Assembly: GCF_020497125.1 (NCBI RefSeq)
Contig: NC_059082.1
Coordinates: forward strand, 59,970,948-60,034,947
DNA: 64,000 nt
Reading direction: 5' to 3'
Source of the DNA: Mauremys mutica
Lineage: Eukaryota; Chordata; Testudines; Geoemydidae
In this document: one piece after another, positions 1 through 12,835 of the stretch
How the letters are laid out: each line of letters starts with the position of its first letter
How positions within the stretch are numbered: position 1 is the stretch's first letter
Notes under the pieces: model-generated
What the model saw: only the letters and a program-made list of their open reading frames with translations
The model's database searches: none
Told to the model about the DNA's origin: nothing
Position numbers and translations under genes: made by a program

Positions 1-1023
1 CACTTTGCAAAGTCAGAATCTTTCCTAGAGGAGTGTTCAGATGATATTGCTATTGGTGGACTAGTTAGAGATATGGTTATGAAGAGATTTTCTTTCTCTG
101 CATTACCACCGTTTAGGAAACGAGTTCAGCAATAATGAGTCAGGCTGGGAATTTTGATTTCACTCTTGACCATAGAAAAGCCCCAGGCATTAGTCACACT
201 TTGCTTTGACTGTGTGTGATTCACTTTCCCAATATGCATATGTTGTACCCTTGTTTAGCCTGTGTTAAACCAAGCACCAGAAAGCTATAACTTATCATTT
301 GGTTCAATTATTATTCCCTTCTGGCTTCTGTGTCACTTGTGGCTAATACAGAATACAGTGGCACATTTTTTCACTGGCTCAAGATACTGTAATCATTTTA
401 TGACAACTCTGCATATTTTAACACATTGAAATTCTCTGAGGCAGATGTGTAGCTATATAGCCTATTTTACTTGTTCCCAGAAGTCTGTAGATGGTGTGCA
501 GCAGTGATTGCAACCATGTTGCATTCCAGAGCAAGGGAGAGCAGAGGATCAGATGGGAACAAATAAGATGGTGTGTCAGCCATATTTGTTCACACTGAAT
601 GGGAGTAAATTTCAAGTCATGTGAGTGCATACTCACTCACATTTAAGTGCAGGGTGTGGCAAAGAATGGAAGTGTCTGAGGAGGCCTGGCCTTAAATGTG
701 ATCATGAGCCTGCAAATAAGGAGCTTGACTACATGCACTGCTCTTTGGCCATTCTGCAGCTATTTGATAAGAGTAACATGATCACTGGGCTCAGCACTTT
801 TGCCTTGCACTTATATATGCAACTCTTCCCACCTGAACTGTGAAAGACTAAGCCACAAATAATCAGAACATCTCTTCATAGGCCTTGTCTTTACAAGGAA
901 AATGTTTGGATAACCATTAAGCTATCTCCATGTTAAATTCCTATGTCAAGGAACGATGTAGTTTTAAGCTGCATTTCAGCTGATAAAAGAAAAGCTGGGA
1001 AGATTGTAACATGGGTTAGTTAA
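1..1023. other. unique AT-rich sequence, nothing recognised
   Basis: No conserved ORF, repeat end, tandem array or RNA-like fold was recognised here. Short ORFs in both strands have no familiar domain and look like chance frames. Confidence 0.5.
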
Positions 1024-1176
1024 CACAGGTTCAGGGGCCTTGGAACAATTTTTATAGTGGTGGTGCTGAGAGCCATTGAACCAAACTGTAAACCCTGTAT
1101 ATAATGGAAACCACTTCAAGGCACGGGGTGCAGTAGCACCCTCAGCACCCCTACTTTCAGCACCTATGCACAGGTT
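1024..1176. mobile_element. hAT-type MITE with 8-bp target duplication
   Basis: A 137-bp body (1032-1168) is flanked on both sides by the identical octamer CACAGGTT (1024-1031 and 1169-1176). The body starts CAGGGGCCTTGGAAC and its other end, read on the opposite strand, starts CATAGGTGCTGAAAG, so the ends form an imperfect inverted repeat of hAT type. There is no coding capacity; it would have been moved by a transposase supplied elsewhere. The 8-bp duplication is the hAT hallmark. Confidence 0.75.
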
Positions 1177-1204
1177 GGTAGTAAAACTTTTTTTTCTCTG
1201 TAGT

Positions 1205-1846
1205 TGTGACAGACCCAGGCCAGTGGGGTAGAGGAGTCTGGTAGAGGGCAAATATACTGGTCACTGGATGAGTAGTTTTCTGTTCCCTGAGTGACCAGAG
1301 CAGGGGCGGCACTAGAGTAATCAGGAACCTGCTAGAACCAATTAAGGCAGACAGGCTGATTAGATCACCTGCAGCCAATCAAGGCAGGCTAATCAGGGCA
1401 CCTGGGTTTAAAAAGGAGCTCACTCCAGTCAGGCGAGGGGGAGCCAGAGGAGAGGAAGTGCGTGTAAGGAGCTGGGAGCAAGAGGTACAAGGAGCTGAGA
1501 GTGAGAGGTTGTGCTGCTGGAGGACTAAGGAGTATAAGCGTTATCAGACACCAGGAGGAAGGTCCTGTGGTGAGGATAAAGAAGGTGTTTGGAGGAGGCC
1601 ATGGGGAAGTAGCCCAGGGAGTTGTAGCTGTCATGCAGCTGTTACAAGAGGCACTATAGACAGCTGCAATCCACAGGGCCCTGGGCTGGAACCCGGAGTA
1701 GAGGGCGGGCCCGGGTTCCCCCCAAACCTCCCAACTCCTGATCAGACACAGGAGGAGTTGATCCAGACTGTGGGGAAGATCACTGAGGTGAGAAAATCTG
1801 CCAATAAGCGCAGGACCCACCAAGGTAGAGGAGGAACTTTGTCACA
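1205..1846 (+). mobile_element. solo LTR (gypsy/ERV-like)
   Basis: A 642-bp GC-rich block starts TGTGACAG and ends TTTGTCACA, so the ends carry the 5'-TG...CA-3' signature within a perfect 7-bp inverted repeat (TGTGACA/TGTCACA). A TATA-like GGTTTAAAAAGG lies at about 1405-1416, followed by a purine-rich transcript-leader-like segment. No internal retroviral genes follow, so it is a solo LTR left by recombination. I recall very similar LTRs as abundant in turtles. No convincing target duplication is visible (GTAGT on the left, AGTAA on the right). The two overlapping ORFs of 133 and 144 codons inside it are compositional and not supported as genes. Confidence 0.7.
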
Positions 1847-2480
1847 AGTAAAGACATAGTCATTGTGTCCATTTACCTGAGCAGTCTTGTGTTTAATCAA
1901 CAGAGAGGCTGGATTTACTAATTCTCTGACTTCAGCATTAAAACTTTTACAGCTCACCTCCAGAATTATATACCATAGCCTTCCTATATTGTTTTCAAAT
2001 GTTGCCAAATGATTTGTTGTGATTTCATTTTGCATTTAAATGAAAAGCCACCAGCACCAATTTGCAGCCACTAATTATTTAATCTTAATTGGAATATGTA
2101 TTAATTTAGATGGCATTCATGTTGTAATGCTACAAGAGACAGTAAATGGCTATTGTTCATTAGCCATAAAAATACTGTGCATTTGGCTTTTATTTTTTAA
2201 TCTACTTAATGTCAGTTGTGTTAGATGTAGAATACTATAAGGATGAATGAGATAAAGTTCCTTTCATTTATATAACACTAAAATGTCTCTACTAAAATGT
2301 CTCTGAAGTGATTTTTGGTACAGTAAGTTAATTAATATAGTTGGTTATGAATTAGTGTATTTAAATCTATTATATATCATTCAGCTTTCTGGAATGTGAT
2401 TAACTATTAAAATGGAGATTCTAGTTTTACTTTCGCTGGCTATCCAAATTCCTTTGCTGGCCAAAATTGTCCATCATCCC
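1847..2480. other. AT-rich unique sequence
   Basis: No repeat boundary or coding signal was recognised between the LTR and the CR1 element. Confidence 0.45.
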
Positions 2481-4738
2481 AGGATTGTTTGGTGACTAAT
2501 GTGAAATGACATGGTGGACTCTCTTCTGTTCATTGCGGATATTTCTGTATATCACAAATTACAGGGGGATGTTAACTACCCAGACATCTATTGAAAAAGT
2601 CTTACATCAAAATACAATTTCCAGAATAAGGACAATGGACTTCAAAAAAGTAGACTTCAACAAGTTTAGGGAAGAAAATCTAAGGGAAGAAGTTCAGAAG
2701 AGTTGGCAATTTCACAAGGAGACAATATTAAAGACACAACAGCAAATTATCCCGATGTGAACGAAAGATAGGAAGAATAGTAAGAGGCCAATATGGCTCC
2801 ATCAGGAGATCTTTAATGACCTGAAAATAGAAAAGGAATCCTACCAAAAGTGGAAGTATAGACAGATTGCTAAGGAATACAAAAGAATAGCGCAATCATA
2901 TAGAAACAAAATCAGAAAGGCTAAAGCACAAAATGAGTTACACCTAGCAAGGGACATAAAGGCAATAAGAAGAGGTTCTTTAACTACTTAAGGAGCAACA
3001 GAAAGATGAAGAAAAGTGTAGGTCCTCTACTTAATGGGAAAGGAGAGCTAATAACTAATGCCATAATGAAAGCACCATGAAATAGGTAATTAATGCGTAC
3101 TTTGCTTCAGTCTTTCCTAAAACGGTTAATGGTGACCAGATGCTAAACACAAGTAAAGATATCAATAAGGAGGAAGAAATGCAAGCCAAAATAGGGAAAG
3201 ATCATATTAAAGAAAATTAGGTAAATTAGATGTATTTATGTTGTCAGGGCATGATGAAATTCATCCTATGGTACTTAGGAACTAACTGAAGCAATCTTGG
3301 AATTGTTAGCAATTGTCTTTGAGAAATCCTGTAGGACAGGTGAGGTCACACAGGACTGCAAAAGCACATATAGAACCTTTCTTTAAAAAAGTAGAGCAAA
3401 GAGGACCTGGGGATTTAGGAGATTTGTAGTCAGCCTAATTTCAATACCTGGAAAGATACTGGAGCAAATTATTAACAATCAGTTTGTAAGCACCTGGAGG
3501 ATAATAGCTTGGATTTATCAAGAACAAATCATATTAAACCAACCTAATGTCTTTCTTTGACAAGAGTTACTTGCCTAGTGGGGAGAGGGGAAGCAATACT
3601 CATGATATATCTTGATTTTAGTAATGCTTTTGACACAGTTCTACATGACAATCTCATATGCAAAGTAAGGAAATGTAGTCTAGATTAAATTACTATAAGG
3701 TGGTTCCAAACTACTGGTTGAAAGACTGTACTCAGAGTAGTTATCAGTGGTTTGCTGTCAAACTGGGAGGGCATATCTAGTAGGGTCCCGCAGTGGTGAT
3801 CCTGGATCTGGTGCTATTCAATATTTTCGTTATTTACTTGGATAATGTGTGGCGAATATGCTTGTAAAATGTGAAGAGGATAATAAGCTGGGTAGGGTTG
3901 CAAGCACTTTGGAGGATTTGATTAGAAACTAAAAATGGCTTTGACAAATTGGAAGACTGCTCTGAATTCAGCAAGACAAAATTAAATGAAGACAAGTACA
4001 AAGCACTACACATAGGGTGGAAAAATCAAATGCACAACTACAAAATGGGGAATAACTTGCTAGGTGGTAGTACTGCTAAAAAGGATCTGCAGGTTATAGT
4101 GGATCACAAATTGAATGAGTTGACAGTACGCTGCAGCTATGAAAAAGACTAGTATTCTGCAATGTATTAACAGGAGTATTGTATGTAAGATATGAGAGGT
4201 AATGGTCCCATTCAGCTCTGCATTGGTGAGGCCTCAACTGGAGTACTGTGTCTGATTCCGGGCCCCACACTTTAGGAAAGATGTGAATAAATTGGAGAGA
4301 GTCCAGAGGAGAACAACAAAAATGATAAAAGTTTTAGAAAACTATGAAGGTTAAAAAAACCAAGACATGTTTCGTTTTGAGAAAAGAAGACTAAAGGGGG
4401 ACTTGATAAATCTTTAAATATGTTAAGGGCTGTTATAAAGAGGACACTGAAAGATTGTTTTCTGTGCCTACAGAAGATAGGACAAGTAGTAATGGGCTTA
4501 ATTTTCAGCAAGGGAAATTTAGGTTAGATATTAGGAAAAACTTGTTAACCTTATAATTAAATTCTGATATAGGCTTCTAAGGGAGGTTGTGGAATACCCA
4601 TAATCTGAGGTTTTTAAGAAAAGTTTGGACAAATGCCTGTCATGAATAGTCGAGATTTACTTGGTCCTGCCACAGTCCATGGGACTGGACTTGATGATTC
4701 TCAAGGTCCCTTCCAGCCCTACTTTTCTATGATTAAAC
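2481..4738 (+). pseudogene. decayed CR1 LINE, ORF2 remnant and 3' end
   Basis: This is a sense CR1 non-LTR retrotransposon with many frameshifts and stops. An 84-codon frame (2506-2760) matches the end of the endonuclease region. Reverse-transcriptase landmarks follow in changing frames: a segment reading YLDFSNAFDTVLHDNL near 3605-3655 (CR1 LDFSKAFDTV block), a VLFNIF-like block near 3810, and a relic of the FADD catalytic box reading EEDNKLG near 3875, so the catalytic aspartates are lost. A 67-codon frame (3949-4152) matches the downstream KCKVLHxGxxNPMHxY region. The 3' end (about 4660-4738) has the CR1 signature of a GGACTTGATGATT-type stretch and a TTTCTATGATT tail. It cannot make protein. 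Confidence 0.85.
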
Positions 4739-5384
4739 CCTAAATCTGACACTAATTTTCATCTTTTTGGCAGTTTCAGGAGGAAGCCCAAAGACTCCAT
4801 GAAGATGGAGAATTGATTAGAGTTGATTTGTCCATGTTGTGGTGGAGACATACCAGTGAAGCATTGTGGTAAGTTTGCACTACTACTGTGCAATGCTGTA
4901 GCTTTGTCCATGTTGTTGAAATTCCTCCAGGGCAAAGGGGTTGTTGAAAGGCACAAACTTATAGAGCCATATCGGTGGGGAAAGCAGCCATGATACAGGC
5001 ACATAGGTAAATTCCATATCTTATTGCAGTAGAGTTGGCCTCTACACATGTTCTGTGTAGAGACAGTACAAAGAATGATGAAGGGATAGTCCAGACCATG
5101 GGTCAGGCCTTGACTGATGATGGAAGTGGTAGATTCCAATCAATGTGTAGGTCTTCCTGCAAAGATGGTTTGTTTGGACTTTGTTCAGAGTTGGGTGGCA
5201 AACATGGAGTGAATTTTATCCTCCGAGAAGTATGTTGTAGTGTATGAATCCAGCAAATATCACTGGCACTAAAACTTACTTAATGTTCTAAAATATTCAA
5301 GATATCTTTTCACGGTTACTTCCTAAGGAACGCAGTGGAGGTGATCCAATAAAGTCAAACAAAAAACTACATGGCATACATTTA
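4739..5384. other. unique sequence
   Basis: No recognised repeat. A 126-codon minus-strand frame (4759-5139) and a 70-codon plus-strand frame overlap each other. Neither shows a familiar domain and I do not support them as genes. Confidence 0.4.
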
Positions 5385-5490
5385 TTTATTTATTATTATT
5401 ATTCGTATTGCTGCAGTGCCTAGCAGCCCCAGTTATGGATCAGGAAACATAACAAAAAGACAGTCCCTCCCCCAAAAGGCTTATGCAACA
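5385..5490 (-). repeat. MIR-type SINE tail fragment
   Basis: A run of ATT repeats is followed by a TGCAGTGCCTAGCAGCCCC-like stretch and a CAAAAAGACAGTCCCTCCCC-like stretch. This is the reverse-complement end of a MIR/CORE-type SINE as seen in reptiles. Diverged and truncated. Confidence 0.55.
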
Positions 5491-7336
5491 TTATTTTTGT
5501 GAAGGGGGTCTAATAAGGCAAGGGGCTGATCTACTCCTGGAGGCATGATGGACTCACCAGTATGAGTTGAGCGTCCTGAGCACTTTCCAGGAATCACTCA
5601 GCACTGGCACAAGAGAGATGATTTGGAACAGTTCACAGTGTTTAATATTTACATGAAAAAGAGCAGAATGAATATTCAGGGGTGGAAAAAGTTTCTTGCT
5701 TTCATTTAAATGTTTGAAAGCAACTCTATTTTTGAAGAACGTTGTACATTTTCTTGCTGAAGCTTCTTGTAAGCTGTATGATGTCTGAAATTTCCCCTGT
5801 GATATTGGGACAAGCCAACATTGTCAAAAATGGTTTGTTTCTTTTGAAATCAAAGAGCAAATGATCGCCCCAACATTTATACCCATGAATATCGGACTTA
5901 CCTGAGTAATTCTTCTGACTTAATTGGAGTTACTCACATGAGTAAAGTTAATCATGTACATACGTGTTTATAGTCTTTGGTCCTTAGAGGAAATAATGTC
6001 TTCAACAATATAATGCTTTTGAGAGTACCTGCATGGCTCATATTTTATTTAAAAATTGACTATGTAGAGTGTGCAGATTTTCTGCTTGTAGATATAACAG
6101 TTTCATTCCTAAGTACTGAGAGAATATGACTCTATTCTTCCCACAATAGAGAAAAGAAAATAATCTCACTCGCCCTTGTGGGAGTGTTATAAGATTAAGG
6201 AGGAGTGCTACTGTGCTGTAGGATAACTGGCACCCTACTACCATAAGTTCCATATATTAGTGACTTGAGATCTTGTTAGAATAAAAATTTTGATTCACCT
6301 TCACACTTAATAGGTTGAAAGTTCACTCAGAAATGAGCTTTTCATTCAAGGCTTTTTAAATTCTTTGATTCTTCTGTCCACGAGTAGATCTTGTATTGCC
6401 AAAATGTGCTCCTCTGCACATTGAAGACAATAGCAAAACTCCCAGGGACTTCAATGGGACCAGGATTTTACCCTTGAAAGATGTGTATATTCAAGGCAAG
6501 AATTTGATTATGAAATCTAAATGTATACAACATCTTACTTCCTTTAAAAGAAAAGCAACATTCAAAAGGGCAATAACTTAACATGTATTATATCTGCTAT
6601 CTTATCATCTCTACTTGTAATACCATATTTTTGTAGTAAAACACCTCTAACAATGTAAAAACCTAACATTGATTTAGGCACTGTTTTGTATTTTAGACAA
6701 TAGCCCCTCCGTTTTGCAAAGAGAGAGAGAAAAGGCTTAAATTACTGACTGACTGTTTCTCCCATTAACCTTAATAGGATTCGCAGGGCTAAAAACAGGT
6801 GCGATACTTTAGAAACTCAGTTTGAGAAAAATTGTCAGTGATGAACCTTTTTGCATTTTCACTCTATAATTGCTCCTTAACCACTAAAGCTATTATTTTG
6901 ATATTTGGCACACTGCGCCTCTACTTCAAGATGTGTTAACAGATGCTATGGCAGGTTCCTAAGCATAATAGTTTTCAAGCTGTGGCCAGTCAGATGAGGA
7001 ATGCCAGTGGAGAGTGCCTGACTGTTTCATTCCAGAATTACATGTAGTCAGATGGTTATGATTTTGTGTATCATTTCAGCTATCTTTAGTATAAGCTTTA
7101 GATAATTTTCTTTTTATTTAGACTATCATGTTTTGTTACCGAGACAGGAATGACCACTTTCCAAATCTTTACAAAATATCTATGTACAAATATAACCATT
7201 TTCAGCTGGAGTTTTTCCATCCAGCTGTGTCCTACAGTTCTTGATCAGGTGACAAGTTTGTGTATATTTCATGCTTCAGGATGTACTGGTGTGTATGAAT
7301 TTTCTAAATTCAACTCTAAGCTGGTATACAATCTGA
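5491..7336. other. AT-rich unique sequence with old repeat scraps
   Basis: Short remnants near 5895-5965 (GAGTTACTCACATGAGTAAA) and 6410-6470 (GGGACTTCAATGGGACCAGG) match an old palindromic reptile repeat whose core is TTGACTTCAATGGGA. They are too eroded to bound. The rest shows nothing recognisable. Confidence 0.35.
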
Positions 7337-7356
7337 AAACAACAACAACAACAACA
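7337..7356. repeat. (AAC)n microsatellite
   Basis: About six uninterrupted AAC units. Confidence 0.9.
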
Positions 7357-8729
7357 TATTTAACTCTAAGCTTTATTTCTTGGTTTGTAAATAGTATGTT
7401 TGTCTTTTTGACATTACTAAATAAGGCAAGAGCCAATGGTCTGAGCGGTAGGTTTTGGTGAAGACAATACAATATACCTTCATGCACTCCTGTGAGATGC
7501 TGAGTGCCCAAAAATTCCCACCCGAGCCCAGCTGATTTTTTTATTTGTACTTTTAAGAATAAAACAATGCAATAGGGCATAAGACTTACTTCCACTCAAT
7601 GCACTGGGTTCAGTAGGATCTCTCTTCATGCATATCCTTTGTTCACACTTGCACAGGACTGAAACAACCTTGAACTCCCCGGTATGTATCACACATGCCA
7701 AATATGGTAGAATAATTTGTAGGAATATGGGATGAGGATGGTGAGGAAACTGAAATCTGATTTGTATATTAAAAATGAGTTATAAGGAACAGTTAGAATC
7801 ACAGAACACGTTCCATTTGTGTTTGACCCTCTTGACCTACCATAGTAAGGCAAATGGTTTCTTTTTCAGATTTTCATTTGATGTCTAGAGGGGAAATCAG
7901 ATTGTAAAATTGAGATTGGTAAAGTCCTACATGCTAATCCCTTTGAGCTGCTTAACAATAAGTTACAGTGTTACAGTGATGCCTTTGGAAATTCTTTGTA
8001 TTACTTTTCCTTTTTACTATGATAATAAGACCTGAATCATAATAGAATTTATTATATTAAATAGTACAAGAGAGAGAATTTAGATTCTGCTGCAAGTGTG
8101 TGTTGTGTTCTAAACTAAAAAAGAATAAGAAGTTGAGAGTCAAGACATATATTCCTTTTCATGTGGAAGCCTTTTTGTGGAATTACTTGCCTTTTAAATA
8201 TGAGTTTCAGTATTGTCTGGATATCTGATCCAATAGTATTTTATGTATTGAGAACAAGATGCAAGCTTCAAATTTCAGTGTGCTTCATGAATCTGTCATG
8301 TCTAATAATAATATTTCACCCTTATACAGAGCTTTCCATTTTTCAAAGAATTGTACAAACATTAACTAATTAGGGCCCTATCCTGTAAACTCTTACTCAG
8401 CGCACTGACTATAATGGAAGTTCTCAGTAAGGGCTTGTTGAACAGATCCATGGTTGGGAAAGATTTGGGACTTCCAAACATTGGAATACCCAGTTACCCT
8501 AAGAGCATTTGTGCATGTATTTTAACTCCCTGCACATCACAAAGTGCTCTTCCTCCTTGGTTAAGTACCTGTTCTGGTCTTTCCACTATGACAGGAGACC
8601 CCCTACACCTTTACCCCCCTATGGTGGGTTATACTGGACTGTTGTCTGGATGTGTCATAAGGAAAACCATTTTGGGAATCATGTCACACTCTGTAGGTTA
8701 GTGGCTAGGAGCGGCAGTTAGTCCATTAG
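7357..8729. other. unique sequence
   Basis: Nothing firmly identified. A stretch near 8370-8435 (GGCCCTATCCTGTAAACTC, then AATGGAAGTTCTCAGTAAGG) resembles the same old palindromic repeat noted near 5.9 kb. Confidence 0.35.
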
Positions 8730-9340
8730 CCTCATAGTCAACCAGTTGGGAGTTTTATGAAGGAAAACCCTGGTTATTGAGAATGTGCTCTGAGGAAGTC
8801 TGGCTGCCTGGAGAGGGGGATCCCACGAAATGGAGAGTCACTGTAAACCTGAGGTAATGGAATTTGAACTCTGTTTTCTTTAATCCTGAATATAAATGGA
8901 ACAATCCTTCTGTTTGGCTTTGAGGCAAGGTTACTTGGGAACTCTGGTTCTCTATCTCTGAAGAGAAGGAACCAGAAACACTGTTTAATTCAATCATTAA
9001 AGACCAGAACTTTGGAATTCTGTTTATTTTAAGCTCTGAAGAGACTGAATTAAGACACCACCTAGTGCTGGAAAAAGCCTTTTGTCTTTATGTTGCTCTC
9101 TTCATTAGCCTCCTGCTGCTCTAAGGTTGCTGAAACATTTCTCCCTTCAGTATCTATTGGGTTTCTGGGAAACGGGGTGGGCGAAGCCCGCCCCATGCTA
9201 ACGGAACCCCCCCCAGCCTAAGGGGAGGTACCACAGGGCCTCAGAAACCCACTAATTGCGGGGGACAACTAATAAAGAATAGGGACAGGAGTGTGGTCAA
9301 AGGGTCATAAGATGGGCTGCCTTCTGCTGTCTCCCCATGC
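8730..9340 (+). mobile_element. probable LTR-retroelement fragment, strongly structured
   Basis: Composition shifts from AT-rich to GC-rich toward 9340. The segment 9159-9250 holds nested hairpins (see findings). The flanking text, with GGGCGAAGCCCGCCCC and a run of eight C, resembles leader or LTR sequence of turtle retroelements as I remember it. I see no TG...CA ends or target duplication, so boundaries and class are uncertain. Confidence 0.35.
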
Positions 9341-12300
9341 TGCTGCTAAGTGGGAGCTCCGCCAGGCTCCCACACTGCCATAAGCCCTCTTCCATTCCTT
9401 TGACAGGAGGTGGGTGCTCCCAGGGGCACTTAAATCTCTTTAAATAATGATCATTTAAAAATAGAACCATTTTGTTCTATTTTCCCCCTTTTTCTTAATA
9501 CTGTTATAAAGTGAAGGTCAGGGATCAAGCCATGCTCTGTGTTAGTGTGTGTATTTACCTCTGCTGGACGCTCATCAGTGTATTGTGTTTGGTTCTCATC
9601 ACACTGGGCCAGGTACTTTAAAGCGGCCCTTGGTCAAAGAAGGCTGCAGCACTGTTTGTCCCCTTAGCCTCTCTGGCACATTTGCTAGGCACAGACTGTC
9701 AGACTGTTTTCCCTTTATGGAAATGGAGCTCCACAGCCCAGGTGCCCTCTCCTCTAAAGACTATCATTGGCACCAAGATTGCCCACTAGATGAAGCACAC
9801 CCTTTTCCATAACTCCAACCTTGGGAGCTCTCTGGGTTTACCATTTACATCTTCAAGGACATGTGATAGGTGTCACACATAATACACACAGGCTTTGCAA
9901 AGGTTTCTAGACACAATGATTCTATACTTTAGATTGCACATAGGATATACAGACTCAGGCAAACTCTAAAATGGCTAGTGAGAGACCTTTTCTTCTATCG
10001 CCTCCATCCCCTTTTCTCAGGTAAACCTCTGATTGGCCTCATTAGGTGATCTGTTGCTTAGTTACTTTTCTTTTGGACTTCAGACCTGAAAAACTGGTGT
10101 GCTCTGGGCAGTAGCCATCTTTTTGTCCAAGGATGCTTCATTAGAAAGGATGATGGTCAAAGTTTAATGACTCTCCATTGTTAACTCTGGACTAAGTGCA
10201 AGAATTTCTTCTGCTACCTCCTTAATATGGAGGCAAAAGACAGCATAGAAGTAAAACAATCTCCACATTCAGAATGGGGTTTGTAGTCTGACACACACTC
10301 CCCAGTAACAACCAGAATGCACAAGATGTACATAGATAGATTCCCCCAAATCACATAACAAGCATTAACCTTTCTATGCTTATGATCATAGGAGCGCCAC
10401 GTAGTGTTACCTGGAGTAATGGAATAAAATTAATGACTGATCCAGATACATACGTGATCTATCCTTTGGAAGGATTTTAAAGGAATCCCAGTAACTAAGG
10501 AAACATAGAATTTACTGTCCCATGTTGGACTAGAATTGAGATGGAATGTTAAAGCCTTCACTCTCCCCTAGTGCAGAGAATTGTCAGGCAGGTTTAATTT
10601 CGAGAAATATAGGGCCAAATTCTGGTCTCAATTACAATACTTCTTTTTTTTTTTTACATATATTACAAATATATGACCAAATAAGAGTTGGTTCTACTGG
10701 TAGACTTTCATACAGTGGTTAAAATTAAGAAGTCAGCATTTATGTAGGGTTGCAACACTTTGATATCTGAAATACACAGACATTAAGAGATCTGTGGTAC
10801 CTTGGAGTAATAGTTGTCAAATACTGAATTCTTAGTGGCTTCTACAGTTTGTTGGTGATGTTACTCCATATTTAAACAATGTGATTGAAAGCAGAAGTTG
10901 GCCCAATATCATTATATCTGAGATAATCTGTTTTTAAAGATTATTGCTCTTTCAAAGAAGGTAATAGTTTTAAAATAAACTCTTTAGATATCTCTGTTCA
11001 TCTAAGATCAGGTTGGTGCTGACACACAATCTCAATGTAAAACCCTAGAAGCAAATTTCCTCTCTTGTAAAACACTTTCAAACTGAGAATTGCTTATACA
11101 TTCCATGAAAAGATACCTCTCATTCTATAATTAATGCTCATATTCAAATATCAAGGCAAACATTTGAGTTTATGTAGTTTAATTCTGTCAAATTTGAATG
11201 ATTTCATTTGCATGAAAACTGTTTGCAACTTCGTGGAAAAGGCCAAGGCAATTCTTAGAATAAATGGCTTGGTAAATCAATAAAACCAAATGTATGCCTG
11301 TTTATAAAAATTAAAATTGGATTTTTATAAAGATTATCAGTGACTGCTCTAGAGGACATTCTGAGAATGACTGAATGAAATGTCAAGAAAATTGGCACAA
11401 ATCATTTGGTGTCTTGCAATTTTTCTCTCTCTTTTTAAATTGAAGTAGGTCATATCAAGTAAGATGAAGATTTCCCATTTGCCTTTTTTCTGCTTTCCAT
11501 GAACATGAAACATCTTCATATCCAGGCCTACTGTCTTAAACTGATGTGCCTTTCCTAATAAAATGGGTTTATAATTAAAAAAGAAAGGAAAGTATTTGTA
11601 AAAGATGGAAATCCCAGTAATGAAGGCTTCCTGGATTATGTGCCTACATTACACACTACCTTGTTTCTGCACCAGTAATTGTCTTTCAAATATTGCATAT
11701 TTTAACCAGCTATGTCTTAAGTAAAAAAACAAACCCTTTCTCAGTCTCTTCACTTACTTAAAAATTTAACAAGGTTAGAAAATGTTTTGGTCTTTTAACT
11801 TAGTACAGTTAGTTAAAAAGGCAGTATTTGAAAGACAAAACTACTGGTGTCTGTACATAAGCAAAGCAATAAATAATAATAATAAACATGCAACTGAAAA
11901 GAGCTATGTAAATTATAATATGCAGGTGTTTGAGGACTCTTCCATCACTGGATTTTCTCTCTTTTCTCCTACAGAGCTTAGCTTTTTTCTTCTTTATTAT
12001 AAAAACTGATTTATTAATTAGGAAAAGATTATTAAAGGTTTGGTCTGAACAAATATTTGCTGTCACGTGACTAAGAGTTGTATTAGACTCTGGTGTTAAC
12101 CTGTTAAGTTTCAGAAGTGAATCATATTTTGGAAATGCTAGATTTCCGCAGCTGAAGCTTATGTTGTAATTTTTTTTAAACACTCAGTTTAAAAGGAAAG
12201 TTTCTAATACAACACAGCCTTTTGCAATTATACTAATGATACCAAATTCATTCATAAACCACAGAAGCACTATTATTGCAACTCTGTTGTGGACATATTC

Positions 12301-12735
12301 ACTGCAATGGCTGGATTAGAAGAGGTAAGTGATGTGCTCCACCTACCCCTGTGGTTTGAGAAACTGTCAGAGCTAAATTAATTACATATAATATCCGTTG
12401 TTTGATAGGAGATCCAGTTTCTGCCATATCCATTGACTGCTTCTTGTTGCTTTCATTTCACGAAAGGAAATTTGAACATTGCTTTGGTACAGGAGCCCTA
12501 TTCTCCTATGTTCATTCCATGTCAGCGCCTTTCCTTTCTGGTCAGTTTTCTCTCTCTCATGTATACTGGCCCACTGACCATCCTACAGAACAGCCCTAAC
12601 CAAATGTTCATAACTTTTGGGTTTGTACACACTGAATTTGGGAAAAATCCTTTTGCTTCAAGCTGTTAACTCCTTGCTCACTGAGTTCTGAAGAAAGCTG
12701 TTACAGGAATGCTCTATACAACAGAGATGTCTGTA
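9341..12735. other. long AT-rich unique stretch
   Basis: About 3.4 kb without an identifiable gene or well-preserved repeat. It contains a T-run at about 10646-10657 and an (AAT)n tract at about 11868-11886. ORFs here are shorter than 130 codons, rich in common codons of AT-rich DNA, and overlap on opposite strands. Confidence 0.45.
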
Positions 12736-12835
12736 TATATTTAAATAGAACAGGAGTACTTGTGGCACCTTAAAGACTAACAAATTACGGATACAGACTA
12801 ACACGGCTGCTACTCTGAAACCTATATTTAAATAG
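12736..12835. mobile_element. 74-bp Penelope-like terminal fragment, internally inverted, with 13-bp TSD
   Basis: The 13-mer TATATTTAAATAG occurs at 12736-12748 and again at 12823-12835, bracketing a 74-bp insertion. Its first half (AACAGGAGTACTTGTGGCAC onward) is the reverse complement of a Penelope-like terminal sequence also seen at 62570-62610. Its second half (CGGATACAGACTAACACGGC onward) is in the opposite orientation. So the insertion is a truncated, half-inverted copy, like a twin-priming product. Confidence 0.7.

Noticed and set aside
1389..1859. Opposed ORFs of 144 and 133 codons
   Set aside because: They overlap almost completely on opposite strands inside a solo LTR.
4759..5247. 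Minus-strand 126-codon and plus-strand 70-codon ORFs
   Set aside because: No recognisable motif, no splice or promoter context, mutually overlapping.
7337..7356. CRISPR-like or regulatory array
   Set aside because: Simple AAC microsatellite with no spacers.
12301..12340. Possible exon end with a GAAGAGGTAAGT donor
   Set aside because: A single donor-like match without an acceptor, conserved frame or neighbouring exon is expected by chance.
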